A stretch of DNA of 33,318 nt from JAXDLH01 sp034666705. Its GTDB lineage: Bacteria > Chloroflexota > UBA6077 > SHYK01. The stretch's first letter is position 1; the number at the start of each line of letters is the position of its first letter. The stretch spans positions 1 to 33,318 of the forward strand of contig JAXDLH010000082.1 of the NCBI GenBank assembly GCA_034666705.1. The letters run 5' to 3'. Under the pieces are notes generated by a model. The model had not been told where the DNA came from. It saw only the letters and a list, made by a program, of their open reading frames with translations, and did not search any database. A program made the position numbers and the translations under genes. Below are positions 15,123 through 22,545 of this stretch, one piece after another.

Positions 15123-15192
15123 ATCGAGCGCTGCAACGGCACAGGCGCCTGCGGTGTAGACTGCGCTGCGATTACGCCGCAGGGGGCAATGC

Positions 15193-17262
15193 ATGCCTGC
15201 GACCCAGATAGCCTACGGGCCGATTCCCGGGCAGTTGATCCTACTCGCCGTGATCGTCATCGGCGTGGGCCTATTCCTGCGCGATGCGGCGCGGTTGTTC
15301 CGCATCATGCGGCTCGGCCAACCCGCCAACCGCACCGACGATCCGGTTCGCCGGACGCGCGGCTGGCTGCTGCACGTCATCGCTCAGGGCCGCCTGTTGA
15401 CCCGGACTTACCCAGGGATCATGCATGCGCTGATCTTCTGGGGTTTCCTCGTCATCACCCTCGGCACGATCGAGATTCTGGGCCGGGGCCTCCTCGGTAG
15501 CTGGTTCGGCATCCCGCTGCTCAGCGACTCCGGGGTGTTCAAGTTCTTGCTGGATACGTTCCAGCTCTTTGTCCTCGTCGGCATCGCCATGGCGTTGTAC
15601 CGCCGCATCGCCGTCAAGCCGTGGTACCTGAACCTCAGCGGCGACGCGATCATCATCCTGAGCCTGATCGCCACGCTGATGATCACGGCGTTTCTCTACG
15701 AGGGGTTTTTGATCGCCTCGGGTCCCCAGCCAAGCGAGCAGTGGTCGTACATCGGGTCGGCGCTCGCTACGGCATTTCGGCCGCTTGGGCCAGAGCTGAA
15801 CCTGGGACTCCACCGACTCTTCTGGTGGCTGCACGTCTGCACCGTGCTCGGCTTCCTTGCCTACCTGCCGCATTCGAAGCACCTGCACATCGTCACCGCG
15901 CCCTTCAACGTGTGGCTGCGCACGACGGCGCCCAAGGGCCAACTGCCATACATCAACGTCGAAGAGGCGATGGAACAGGAGAAACCGCTCGGCGCGGCCG
16001 AGATCGACCAGTTCACCTGGAAGGACCTGCTCGATACATATACGTGCACCGAGTGCGGGCGCTGCACCAGCCAGTGCCCGGCCAGCATCAGCGGCAAACC
16101 GCTCTCGCCGAAGGACGTCATCCTGGACCTGCGGCACTATCTGCTCGAACGCGGGCCGCAACTGCTCGGCAACCCGAGCGAGAGCGGCGTAGCAACAACC
16201 GCGGCGCATGCGGAGGCTGAGCAGGCGCGTCGGGCAATGGTCGGCGAAGTGATCCATGACGACGTGCTATGGGACTGCACGACGTGTCGCGCCTGCATGG
16301 ACGCCTGCCCGGTGTTCATCGAGCATGTGCCGAAGATCGTGAAGATGCGCCGCCACCTCACGATGGAAGAGGCGCGATACGGCAAGGACCTGAAGGGGTT
16401 GTTCGACAATCTGGAGGCCGCGGGAAATCCCTGGCGGTTCCCCCGCAACAAGCGCGCCGAATGGGCAGCGGGGCTCGGCATCAAGACGATCGAGGAAGCA
16501 CCGGACGCCGACGTGCTCTACTGGGTCGGCTGTTTCGGCAGCTACGACGACCGCAACAAGAAGATTGCCCAGACGTTCGCGCGGCTCATGCAGCGGGCCG
16601 GCGTGAAGTTCGCAATTCTTGGTCCGAACGAGACGTGCAGCGGCGATCCGGCGCGGCGCGCGGGCAACGAGTATCTCTATCAGATGCTCGCGACGGAGAA
16701 CGTCGAAAACCTGAATGCCGCGCAAGAAGCAGGGATCAAGACAATCGTCGCGACCTGCCCGCATTGCTTCAATACGATCTCCGACGAGTATCCCCAGTTC
16801 GGCGGGCACTACCGAGTTATGCACCACACGCAGTTTCTCGCCGAACTCGTGGAGCAGGGGAAGCTGCAGCCCGAGGTGGCACGCGAGGAAGCCGTCGCCT
16901 ACCACGATCCGTGCTACCTCGGTCGTTACCACGACACGTACGACGAGCCGCGGAAGGTGATCAACTCGATCCCCGGCATCCGGCTCACCGAGATCCACCC
17001 ATGTCGAGAGCGGTCACTGTGCTGCGGCGCCGGTGGCGCGCGCGCCTTCATGGAGGAATCGCGGGGGCGCCGGATCAACCAGATCCGGCTCGAGCAAGCG
17101 ATGGCCGTCAACCCGGAGCGGATCGCGACGGCGTGCCCCTATTGCATGATGATGTTCGAGGACGCCACGGGTGCGAAGGGCGTGTCCGACACGCTTCCCG
17201 TGACGGACGTCGCGGAGTTGATGGAAGCGTCGCTGCCCACCATCGACGGCGCTGCCGAGTAA
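15193..17262 (+). CDS. Membrane FeS/cytochrome-b oxidoreductase, EMO-type ETF:menaquinone oxidoreductase
   Basis: A 689-residue protein with a NarI-like membrane part (about five helices, residues 12-30, 78-100, 118-136, 150-175 and 206-226) carrying candidate haem histidines His61, His78, His207, His214 and His227/230. Then come two 4Fe-4S sites, CTECGRCTSQCP (285-296) and CTTCRACMDACP (362-373), and two HdrD-type cysteine-rich domains. The first has WVGCFGSYD, ETCSGD and CPHC; the second has HDPCYLGRYHD, the canonical CCGAGGARAFME and CPYC. This architecture matches the EMO enzymes shown in syntrophic bacteria to move electrons between ETF and menaquinone. The etfBA genes lie 1.2 kb downstream, which supports the call. 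Glycolate or heterodisulfide-like oxidoreductase labels are less specific alternatives. Confidence 0.85.
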   Translation: MPATQIAYGPIPGQLILLAVIVIGVGLFLRDAARLFRIMRLGQPANRTDDPVRRTRGWLLHVIAQGRLLTRTYPGIMHALIFWGFLVITLGTIEILGRGLLGSWFGIPLLSDSGVFKFLLDTFQLFVLVGIAMALYRRIAVKPWYLNLSGDAIIILSLIATLMITAFLYEGFLIASGPQPSEQWSYIGSALATAFRPLGPELNLGLHRLFWWLHVCTVLGFLAYLPHSKHLHIVTAPFNVWLRTTAPKGQLPYINVEEAMEQEKPLGAAEIDQFTWKDLLDTYTCTECGRCTSQCPASISGKPLSPKDVILDLRHYLLERGPQLLGNPSESGVATTAAHAEAEQARRAMVGEVIHDDVLWDCTTCRACMDACPVFIEHVPKIVKMRRHLTMEEARYGKDLKGLFDNLEAAGNPWRFPRNKRAEWAAGLGIKTIEEAPDADVLYWVGCFGSYDDRNKKIAQTFARLMQRAGVKFAILGPNETCSGDPARRAGNEYLYQMLATENVENLNAAQEAGIKTIVATCPHCFNTISDEYPQFGGHYRVMHHTQFLAELVEQGKLQPEVAREEAVAYHDPCYLGRYHDTYDEPRKVINSIPGIRLTEIHPCRERSLCCGAGGARAFMEESRGRRINQIRLEQAMAVNPERIATACPYCMMMFEDATGAKGVSDTLPVTDVAELMEASLPTIDGAAE

Positions 17263-17343
17263 CACGTGATCTCACCACGCATTGGGCCAGTGTGGGGACC
17301 GCCGCTCCTCCACCCAGGTCGGTGACGAAGCGGCATGGGACGA

Positions 17344-17396
17344 TTGTCGAGCAACCTGAATTTTCAGGTATAACGAGGCAGCGCCCGCACGGGCGC
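17344..17396 (+). promoter_or_regulatory. Promoter with palindromic operator and 5' leader hairpin
   Basis: In the 176-base gap before the PaaA-like gene, TTGTCG (17344-17349) and TATAAC (17369-17374) look like -35 and -10 boxes, with a long 19-base spacing. The spacer holds the perfect palindrome CCTGAA-TT-TTCAGG (17355-17368), which touches the -10 box and is well placed for a dimeric repressor. Just past the expected start site, GCGCCC and GGGCGC (17381-17386, 17391-17396) form a hairpin that would sit at the 5' end of the mRNA. Confidence 0.5.
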
Positions 17397-17438
17397 TAGC
17401 CGTGTGCAATGTTAGCGGTGTGCAACAAGGAGTTGGTG

Positions 17439-18155
17439 ATGTTCGAAGAGACAATCGAACTCAAGGATATTGACAAGCAGGATCCCGAGTACAAGGAACT
17501 CCTGAGCCGCGTCCTGACGATTCAGTCAGATTGCGAGATCGGTGGGCCACATCTGTACGTCGAGCACATCCTCCCGTCGGCCCCGACGAAGGGCTACCAG
17601 GTAGTGGTGGCGCGCACGGCCGCGGAAGAGATCGACCACTTCCGCAAGATGGCGCGCATGGCGGGTGAGATCGGCACGGATGTCTCGCACGTGCTCAAGT
17701 GGGGCAACGATCAGCGCTACGTCGAGGCGTTCCGCACGACCATTACCACGTGGGAGGACTATGCCGTCTTCGGCTTCCTCGTGGACCGCGTCGGCAAGTT
17801 CCAGCTCGACGAGTTCCTCGATTGCAGCTATGCGCCCCTGGACCGCGCGGTGCGGACGATGGAGCCTGAGGAAGAGGGACACATCGAGTTCGGCACCGTC
17901 GAGGCTGGTGATCTGGCTGCCCGCGGTGGCGAGTGGAAAGAGCGAGTCCAGAAATCAGTGGACTACTGGTATGTGAAGTCGCTGGACATGTTCGGCAATT
18001 CCAACTCCTACCGCTCCGAGCGTTTCCGCTACTGGCGGCTGAAGCGGCGCTCGAATGCCGATGCGCGTGCCGAGTACATGGCGGAAGTGAATCCGTTGAT
18101 CGAGAAGATGGGCCTGACGATTCCGGACCCGCTCGAAGGACGTCTATACCTCTGA
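17439..18155 (+). CDS. Solo PaaA-like diiron (phenylacetic acid catabolic family) protein
   Basis: A 238-residue ferritin-like protein that aligns along its length with PaaA, the catalytic diiron subunit of phenylacetyl-CoA epoxidase. Candidate iron ligands are Glu33 (SDCEIGG), Glu64 and His67 (EEIDH), Asp124 or Glu125 (QLDEFL), and Glu145 and His148 (EEEGHIEFG), so the site appears complete. Other PaaA-like marks are TWEDYAVFGFLVDRVG, DMFGNSNSYRSE and the ending IEKMGLTIPDP. It is about 70 residues shorter than E. coli PaaA. The partner subunits PaaB, C, D and E are not in the window. AAGGAG lies six bases before the ATG. The substrate is unknown; the ETF and NuoF-like neighbours suggest a flavoprotein-fed oxygenase or an oxygen-handling protein. 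Confidence 0.82.
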   Translation: MFEETIELKDIDKQDPEYKELLSRVLTIQSDCEIGGPHLYVEHILPSAPTKGYQVVVARTAAEEIDHFRKMARMAGEIGTDVSHVLKWGNDQRYVEAFRTTITTWEDYAVFGFLVDRVGKFQLDEFLDCSYAPLDRAVRTMEPEEEGHIEFGTVEAGDLAARGGEWKERVQKSVDYWYVKSLDMFGNSNSYRSERFRYWRLKRRSNADARAEYMAEVNPLIEKMGLTIPDPLEGRLYL

Positions 18156-18190
18156 TCAGACCGTCGCGGCCGGCTGAGGGTTGGCTGCCG

Positions 18191-18216
18191 GTGACCCTCT
18201 CGCCTGTGAGGGTCAC
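18191..18216 (+). terminator. Intergenic hairpin between PaaA-like and 65-residue protein genes
   Basis: GTGACCCTC (18191-18199) pairs perfectly with GAGGGTCAC (18208-18216) around eight bases. No T-run follows (the next bases are AATCG), so a full intrinsic terminator is unlikely. An mRNA-processing or partial-attenuation hairpin that sets different levels for the gene before and those after it is more plausible. Confidence 0.45.
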
Positions 18217-18254
18217 AATCGAATTCGTGTTTCGCCCTTGAAGGAGTGAGCGAT

Positions 18255-18452
18255 ATGGTTGAAGCTGCGCCCAACACCGAGAAGCTCGACGCGTTCCTGC
18301 AGGATGTCGTCCGCGCCGTCAAGGCGGCGTGTAACACCGCTGCGCCCCACCTGAAGGACCCCGACCTGAGCTCGGTCGACAAGGCCATCGTCGACTGTGA
18401 GGAGATCCTGGACGAAGTGATGGACGGCCACGTCGACGAGTGGGTCGCGTAG
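18255..18452 (+). CDS. Small acidic protein of unknown function (65 residues)
   Basis: I do not recognise this protein. It has 65 residues, is rich in Asp and Glu, has no membrane segment, and appears mainly helical: TEKLDAFLQDVVRAVKAAC, a Pro-containing turn, then SSVDKAIVDCEEILDEVM. It has two cysteines, in AACNT and VDCEE, too few for an FeS cluster in one chain. The gene looks real: AAGGAG lies eight bases before the ATG, and its stop codon is immediately followed by the only possible start of etfB, so the two are translationally coupled. A small adaptor or electron-transfer partner between the diiron protein and ETF is possible; this is inference from position only. Confidence 0.72.
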   Translation: MVEAAPNTEKLDAFLQDVVRAVKAACNTAAPHLKDPDLSSVDKAIVDCEEILDEVMDGHVDEWVA

Positions 18453-19280
18453 TTGCACGTCGTCGTCTGCGGCAAGGTTATCCCGGACATCAACCAGCTC
18501 ACGCTGCGGATTGATCCGGATACCAAGCGATTGCATCGCAAGGACGAGCCACATATCCTTGATCCAGCCGCCGCAGTCGCCGTCGAAGAAGCACTGCAGT
18601 TGGTCGAGCAGCACGGCGGCAGCATCAGCTTCGTCACGATGGGCCCGTCCGATGCGGCGACCGGCATCCGCACCGCGCTCGCGCTGATCAGTACCGCGAA
18701 CATCCCTGCCGCGGCGGTGCACTTGCTGGGCGATGAGTTCGCTGGGTCGGATACGCTCGGCACCGCCAAGGCGCTCGCGGCTGCGATCAAGCAGCTACCC
18801 CCTTTCGATCTCATCATCTGCGGCACGGAAGCAAGCGACACCTACGCCGGCATCGTGCCGGCGCAACTCGCGTGGCAGCTTGGGATCCCGCCGCTGACCT
18901 TTGCTAATAAGGTCGTGGGCGTCGAAGGCAACACGCTTACCATCAACCGCCAGAGTGAGACCGGCTATGCGGTCGTGAAGGCCGACCTGCCTGCCCTCGT
19001 CTCCGTAACCAGCGGCCTCAACGAGCCCCGCAACCCGTCGCTCAAAGGGATCATGGCGGCGCGCAAAGTCGACGTGCAGACATATTCGGCTTCCCAGCTC
19101 GGTCTCGGGCCTGACGACGTTGGCGCATCTGCCGCTCGCGAGCGGGTCGAGACGGTGGGGGCGCCCGAAGCGCGCAAGGCGGGGCGCATCCTCGAGAGCG
19201 ACGGACAACCGGACACGGTCTGGGCGCAGCAAGCGGCGAAAGAGGTCGCCGACTTCCTTGCCTCACTCAAGGTGATTTGA
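18453..19280 (+). CDS. etfB: Electron transfer flavoprotein, beta subunit
   Basis: EtfB forms the ETF dimer with EtfA, accepting electrons from acyl-CoA-type dehydrogenases and holding an AMP or second FAD. The 275-residue protein has the ETF fold with the start VVVCGKVIPDINQL, LDPAAAVAVEEALQL, FVTMGPSDAATGIRTALA, the nucleotide loop ICGTEASDTYAGIVPAQLAW and SVTSGLNEPRNPSLKGIMAAR. The canonical QAxDGDTxQVGP loop is thus replaced by TEASDTYAGIVPAQ. TTG is the only start: an in-frame stop, that of the 65-residue protein, lies directly before it and no other start codon precedes the first strand. This implies coupled translation. EtfA follows after two bases. Confidence 0.92.
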   Translation: MHVVVCGKVIPDINQLTLRIDPDTKRLHRKDEPHILDPAAAVAVEEALQLVEQHGGSISFVTMGPSDAATGIRTALALISTANIPAAAVHLLGDEFAGSDTLGTAKALAAAIKQLPPFDLIICGTEASDTYAGIVPAQLAWQLGIPPLTFANKVVGVEGNTLTINRQSETGYAVVKADLPALVSVTSGLNEPRNPSLKGIMAARKVDVQTYSASQLGLGPDDVGASAARERVETVGAPEARKAGRILESDGQPDTVWAQQAAKEVADFLASLKVI

Positions 19281-19282
19281 GC

Positions 19283-20248
19283 ATGGCCGATACGATCTGG
19301 GTCTACGCAGAGGTCGTCGGGGGCGCGGTTACGCCCACGACCCTCGAGATGCTGACGAAGGCCGCCGAGGTTGGTACTGCCGAGGCGGTCCTATTGGGCT
19401 CTGCCCCAGCCGACGCGGTCGCGACACTCGGGGCATACGGGGCAAGCAAGGTATATCGCGGCGACGATCCGACGTTCGACAGTTACCTCATGCTGCCGGC
19501 TATCGAAGTGGTGGCATCGCTCCTCCAGGCGCATCAGCCGGCGGCGATGCTCTTCGCCTCGAGTTATGCCGGCCGCGATGTGGCCGCGGGGCTGAGCGCC
19601 AAGCTCGATTGCGGTGCCATCACCGACGTGGGCGACTTCCAATTGAGCGACGGCAATGTGAAAGCGACCATCCCGGCGCTCGGCGGCTCGTACCTGGCCA
19701 CCTCGACCTTCACCCACGCGGGGCCGCGACTGTTGCTGGTGCGCCCCAAGTCCTTCGAGCCGAAGCACACCGGCGGCAGCGCCGTCGTAGAAGCAGTCCC
19801 CGCACCCGCAGACGCAGCACTGCGCAAGGTTCAAGTGGTCGACCGCGTTGACGTACCCGTCGAAGGGCCGCAGCTTGATGCGGCCCGGGCCATCGTGTCC
19901 GGCGGGCGCGGACTGAAGAGCGGCGAGGCGTTTCACGCTTTGATCCCACCCCTCGCGGAGCTCCTCGGCGGCGCCGTGGGCGCGACGCGCGCGATTGTGG
20001 ATGCGGGGTGGGTTCCATACGCGATGCAGGTCGGCCAGACCGGCAAGACGGTGAAGCCAGACGTCTACATTGCAGTTGGCATCTCCGGCGCGATCCAACA
20101 TCTCGCCGGAATGAAGCAATCCAAGGCGATCATTGCCATCAACAGCGATCCACTCGCGCCAATTTTTCAGCTCTCAGATCTGGGCATCGTGGGCGACGCG
20201 GCGCAGATCCTGCCGCTGCTCATCGACGAGATCCGCGAGCGGAAGTAG
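19283..20248 (+). CDS. etfA: Electron transfer flavoprotein, alpha subunit
   Basis: EtfA binds the FAD of ETF. The 321-residue protein starts IWVYAEVVGG and has the conserved C-terminal FAD domain: VSGGRGLKSGEAF, VGATRAIVDAGWVPYAMQVGQ with TGKTVKPDVY, the AVGISGAIQHLAGM motif, AINSDPLAPIFQLSDLGIVGD and the ending LPLLIDEI. All are typical of a functional ETF. AAGGTGA, inside the etfB end, serves as ribosome-binding site seven bases before the ATG. With the EMO-type oxidoreductase upstream, the likely flow is dehydrogenase to ETF to menaquinone, possibly with branches to the NuoF-like protein or the diiron protein (inference). Confidence 0.95.
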   Translation: MADTIWVYAEVVGGAVTPTTLEMLTKAAEVGTAEAVLLGSAPADAVATLGAYGASKVYRGDDPTFDSYLMLPAIEVVASLLQAHQPAAMLFASSYAGRDVAAGLSAKLDCGAITDVGDFQLSDGNVKATIPALGGSYLATSTFTHAGPRLLLVRPKSFEPKHTGGSAVVEAVPAPADAALRKVQVVDRVDVPVEGPQLDAARAIVSGGRGLKSGEAFHALIPPLAELLGGAVGATRAIVDAGWVPYAMQVGQTGKTVKPDVYIAVGISGAIQHLAGMKQSKAIIAINSDPLAPIFQLSDLGIVGDAAQILPLLIDEIRERK

Positions 20249-20357
20249 CCGCAGGTACCGTCCAACGTTCACCAAATGTGCCGTCGGCCGGCGTGCCCCA
20301 CACCGGATGCCCCCGTACCAATTGAAGCAGTGCCCCGGAGAGCCAGGAGGAGGCGGC

Positions 20358-21269
20358 ATGCGACTCGTAACGTTTGAGGCTGGCAACGGTCCGCGCGTGG
20401 GCGCCGTCATCCATGACTCGGTTGTCGATCTTGGCCGCCAGGCACAGGCCGACGGTGGCGCCTCGCTGCCGGGCACGCTGCTCGGTCTCGTCGAGGCTGG
20501 ACCGGATGCCTGGAGTCGCGCGCGTGAGCTCGCCGGTAAGGCCAGCGCCGCTTCGCCGGACGCGCGCCCACTGGGCGAGGTGAAGCTCCTCGCGCCGATT
20601 CCACGTCCCTCCAAGAATATTTTCTGCCTCGGCGTGAACTACGCAGCACACCTCGAGGAGTCGAACCGCGCCAGCAACCGCGAGCTCGCACCGACGGTTC
20701 CGGTCTTCTTCACCAAAGCGGTCACTTCAGTGGTCGCGCCCGGTGGCCCGATCCTCTTCAATGAGTCGGTGAGCATCAAGTACGACTGGGAAGCTGAGCT
20801 GGGACTCGTCATCGGCACCGGAGGGCGCAGTATCTCGCGTGAGCGCGCGATGGAGCACATCTTCGGGTACACCTGCTTCAATGACGTCTCGGTGCGCGAC
20901 GTGCAAAACCTGCACATCCAGTGGTTTCGCGGCAAGAGCCTCGATGGGACCTGTCCGATGGGACCATGGATCATCACGGCCGACGAAGTGCCCGACCCGC
21001 ATAAGCTCCACATCGAGTGCCGCGTGAATGGCGTCGTGAAGCAAGACTCCAACACCGAGCTTCTGATCAACGACATCCCCTCGATCATTTACCACCTGTC
21101 GAATGGCCTCACCCTCGAGCCCGGCGACCTCATCTCGACGGGCACTCCCTCCGGCGTCGGGAATGCCCGCGTCCCCCCGGAATACCTCAAGCCCGGCGAC
21201 GTCGTCGAGGTGGAGGTGGAGGGCGTCGGCGTACTTCGCAATCCGGTGGTAGACATCCGCGAGGCCTGA
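20358..21269 (+). CDS. Fumarylacetoacetate hydrolase family protein
   Basis: A 303-residue enzyme of the FAH superfamily, whose members hydrolyse, decarboxylate, hydrate or isomerise beta- or gamma-keto acids, often late in aromatic-ring degradation. The N-terminal cap (1-75) starts MRLVTFEAGNGPRVGAV. The catalytic domain shows FCLGVNYAAHLEE, the metal ligands Glu and Glu in DWEAELGLVIG, YTCFNDVSVRDVQ, GTCPMGPWIITADEV and the ending DLISTGTPSGVG. AGGAGGAGG lies just upstream of the ATG; the longer in-frame extension is not family-like. It is 109 bases after etfA on the same strand. A small-molecule catabolic role beside the PaaA-like protein is suggestive but not proven. Confidence 0.88.
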   Translation: MRLVTFEAGNGPRVGAVIHDSVVDLGRQAQADGGASLPGTLLGLVEAGPDAWSRARELAGKASAASPDARPLGEVKLLAPIPRPSKNIFCLGVNYAAHLEESNRASNRELAPTVPVFFTKAVTSVVAPGGPILFNESVSIKYDWEAELGLVIGTGGRSISRERAMEHIFGYTCFNDVSVRDVQNLHIQWFRGKSLDGTCPMGPWIITADEVPDPHKLHIECRVNGVVKQDSNTELLINDIPSIIYHLSNGLTLEPGDLISTGTPSGVGNARVPPEYLKPGDVVEVEVEGVGVLRNPVVDIREA

Positions 21270-21288
21270 GCCTCTGCAAATCGCCGTG

Positions 21289-21317
21289 CCGCGCTTCTTC
21301 TCCGTGGAGCGGCGCGG
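21289..21317. terminator. Possible bidirectional terminator between converging genes
   Basis: In the 68-base gap where the FAH-family gene meets the chromate-transporter pair, CCGCGC (21289-21294) can pair with GCGCGG (21312-21317) around a long 17-base loop, with GTCGGTCTTCTC beyond it on the plus strand. The loop is long and the T-content modest, so this is a weak candidate. Confidence 0.28.
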
Positions 21318-21337
21318 GTCGGTCTTCTCAACCCGCC

Positions 21338-21868
21338 TTATGCCAGGGGAATCCCGACGAGGTAGCAGCCGACTCCGACCGCCGCGCCGATCAGCAGCAC
21401 CGGCAAGGCATCGAGTTTCGTGAAGAGCAGCACCCCGAGAGCCAGGGCAAAGATTGCGATCGAAGCCGGCGCGGACAGCAGCGGGGTGATAAACGAGTAG
21501 CCGACCGCACTCAGCAGCCCGATCGCCGACGCCGTGATCCCGCGCGTCATTCCCTCCACCCACGGCCGCCCGGCGATGCGCCGGTGCACGTGCACCAGCC
21601 CGATCGAGATGAACGGCGGGGCCATGACGGCGAGTGCCGCGGCCACGGCCCCGGGCAGGCCCCCGGCGTAAAAGCCGACTGAGAGCACGAACAGCCCGTT
21701 CGGCCCCGGCGTGATGCGGCCGATGGCCACCGCCTGGGCGAAATCGCCGTCGGTGAGGACGCCGCTATTCGTAATGAGGTCCTCGCGCAAGAGGGCCAGC
21801 GGAGCCAGGCCGCCCGATGAGAGCATCGACGCCTTGAGGAAGACCAGGAAGAGGCTGAAAAAGCTCAC
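21338..21868 (-). CDS. Chromate transporter family (CHR domain), second half-protein
   Basis: A membrane protein of about 176 residues holding one CHR domain. Short chromate transporters of this type act as two-gene heteromers, one domain per gene, whereas classical ChrA has both in one chain. Marks are the start FFSLFLVFLKASMLSSGG, the re-entrant motif RITPGPNGLFVL, VGFYAGGLPGAVAAALAVMAPPF and C-terminal hydrophobic helices. GTG 21868 is preferred because the family begins just before the first helix; ATG 21826 would cut it. No strong ribosome-binding site is visible. Substrate may be chromate or another oxyanion; most family members are untested. Confidence 0.82.
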   Translation of the reverse strand: MSFFSLFLVFLKASMLSSGGLAPLALLREDLITNSGVLTDGDFAQAVAIGRITPGPNGLFVLSVGFYAGGLPGAVAAALAVMAPPFISIGLVHVHRRIAGRPWVEGMTRGITASAIGLLSAVGYSFITPLLSAPASIAIFALALGVLLFTKLDALPVLLIGAAVGVGCYLVGIPLA

Positions 21869-21967
21869 TGATCTGCAACGGGATGCGGCGCGCTCGGAGA
21901 GGAACCCAGTGAGCGGAAGGGGTTCACCGATCTTTACCAGGATGTGGCGGGCTCGGACGGAAGAGGA
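21865..21967. repeat. Imperfect tandem duplication at the junction of the two CHR genes
   Basis: Two copies of a 33-base stretch lie 41 bases apart. Copy A starts TCACTGATCT at 21865 and copy B starts TCACCGATCT at 21924. By eye about 26 of 33 positions agree, and both are followed closely by AGAGGAAC. On the minus strand copy B contains the stop of the first CHR gene and copy A the likely start of the second, both as GTGA. Confidence 0.5.
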
Positions 21968-22538
21968 ACGCACCGCCCGCCGCACCGCAGAGGATCGGCC
22001 AGACGACGTTGACGTGATAGATCGCGACCGCGGCGAAGCAGCCAACGACGTAGAGCAGCATGAGCGTCATGACCCGGCGTTCGCGCCAGGGGATGATCTC
22101 CCGCCCTGTCTGAAATGCGAACGCGAAGGTGAGTGCAGCCGTAACCGGCACGGCGCCACGTACCAACGAGGCGCCGAACGCATTCGACGTGATCTCGGCG
22201 AACCCGGCCGTAAGCAGGATCGTAATCACGCTTGCTGGGAACATGAGCCCGAAGATCGAGACCACCGAACCGAGCGGCCCGTTCAAGCGGTACCCAACCA
22301 TCACGGCCATGGAAAGCAGGTTGATGCCCGGCACCAGGCGCGACAGCCCAAAATCCAGGGCGAATTGCCCGTGCGTGATCCAGCCACGACGCACGAGCTC
22401 CTCGTCCATCATGTAGACGGTACTGGAGCCGCCACCCCACGCCCGCGTGCTTACCTTCATGAAGGCGACCAGCAGGTCGCGGAGCGGCACGTGATCGACA
22501 AGGACGCCGATCTCGCCCGCGTGCTGGGTACTCGCCAT
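21924..22538 (-). CDS. Chromate transporter family (CHR domain), first half-protein
   Basis: A 204-residue membrane protein with one CHR domain, upstream partner of the gene at 21338-21868. Motifs are LLVAFMKVSTRAWGGGSSTVY, the MDEELVRRGWITHGQF segment, LSRLVPGINLLSMAVMVGYR and LMFPASVITILLTAGF. The PGP of the permeation motif is PGI here and intact in the partner. The ATG follows GGTGA by five bases; the longer frame upstream covers a terminator and is not coding. A basic tail (RPSPPHPGKDR) ends the protein and coincides with one copy of a short duplication. Confidence 0.84.
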   Translation of the reverse strand: MASTQHAGEIGVLVDHVPLRDLLVAFMKVSTRAWGGGSSTVYMMDEELVRRGWITHGQFALDFGLSRLVPGINLLSMAVMVGYRLNGPLGSVVSIFGLMFPASVITILLTAGFAEITSNAFGASLVRGAVPVTAALTFAFAFQTGREIIPWRERRVMTLMLLYVVGCFAAVAIYHVNVVWPILCGAAGGAFLFRPSPPHPGKDR

Positions 22539-22545
22539 TCGTTCA

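Noticed and set aside
15123..15192. A promoter in the gap between the NuoF-like and EMO genes
   Set aside because: TAGACT was the only -10-like hexamer and no -35 matched; co-transcription is simpler.
20133..20357. A longer start for the FAH-family gene overlapping the end of etfA
   Set aside because: The added residues do not fit the family, while ATG 20358 has an excellent ribosome-binding site.
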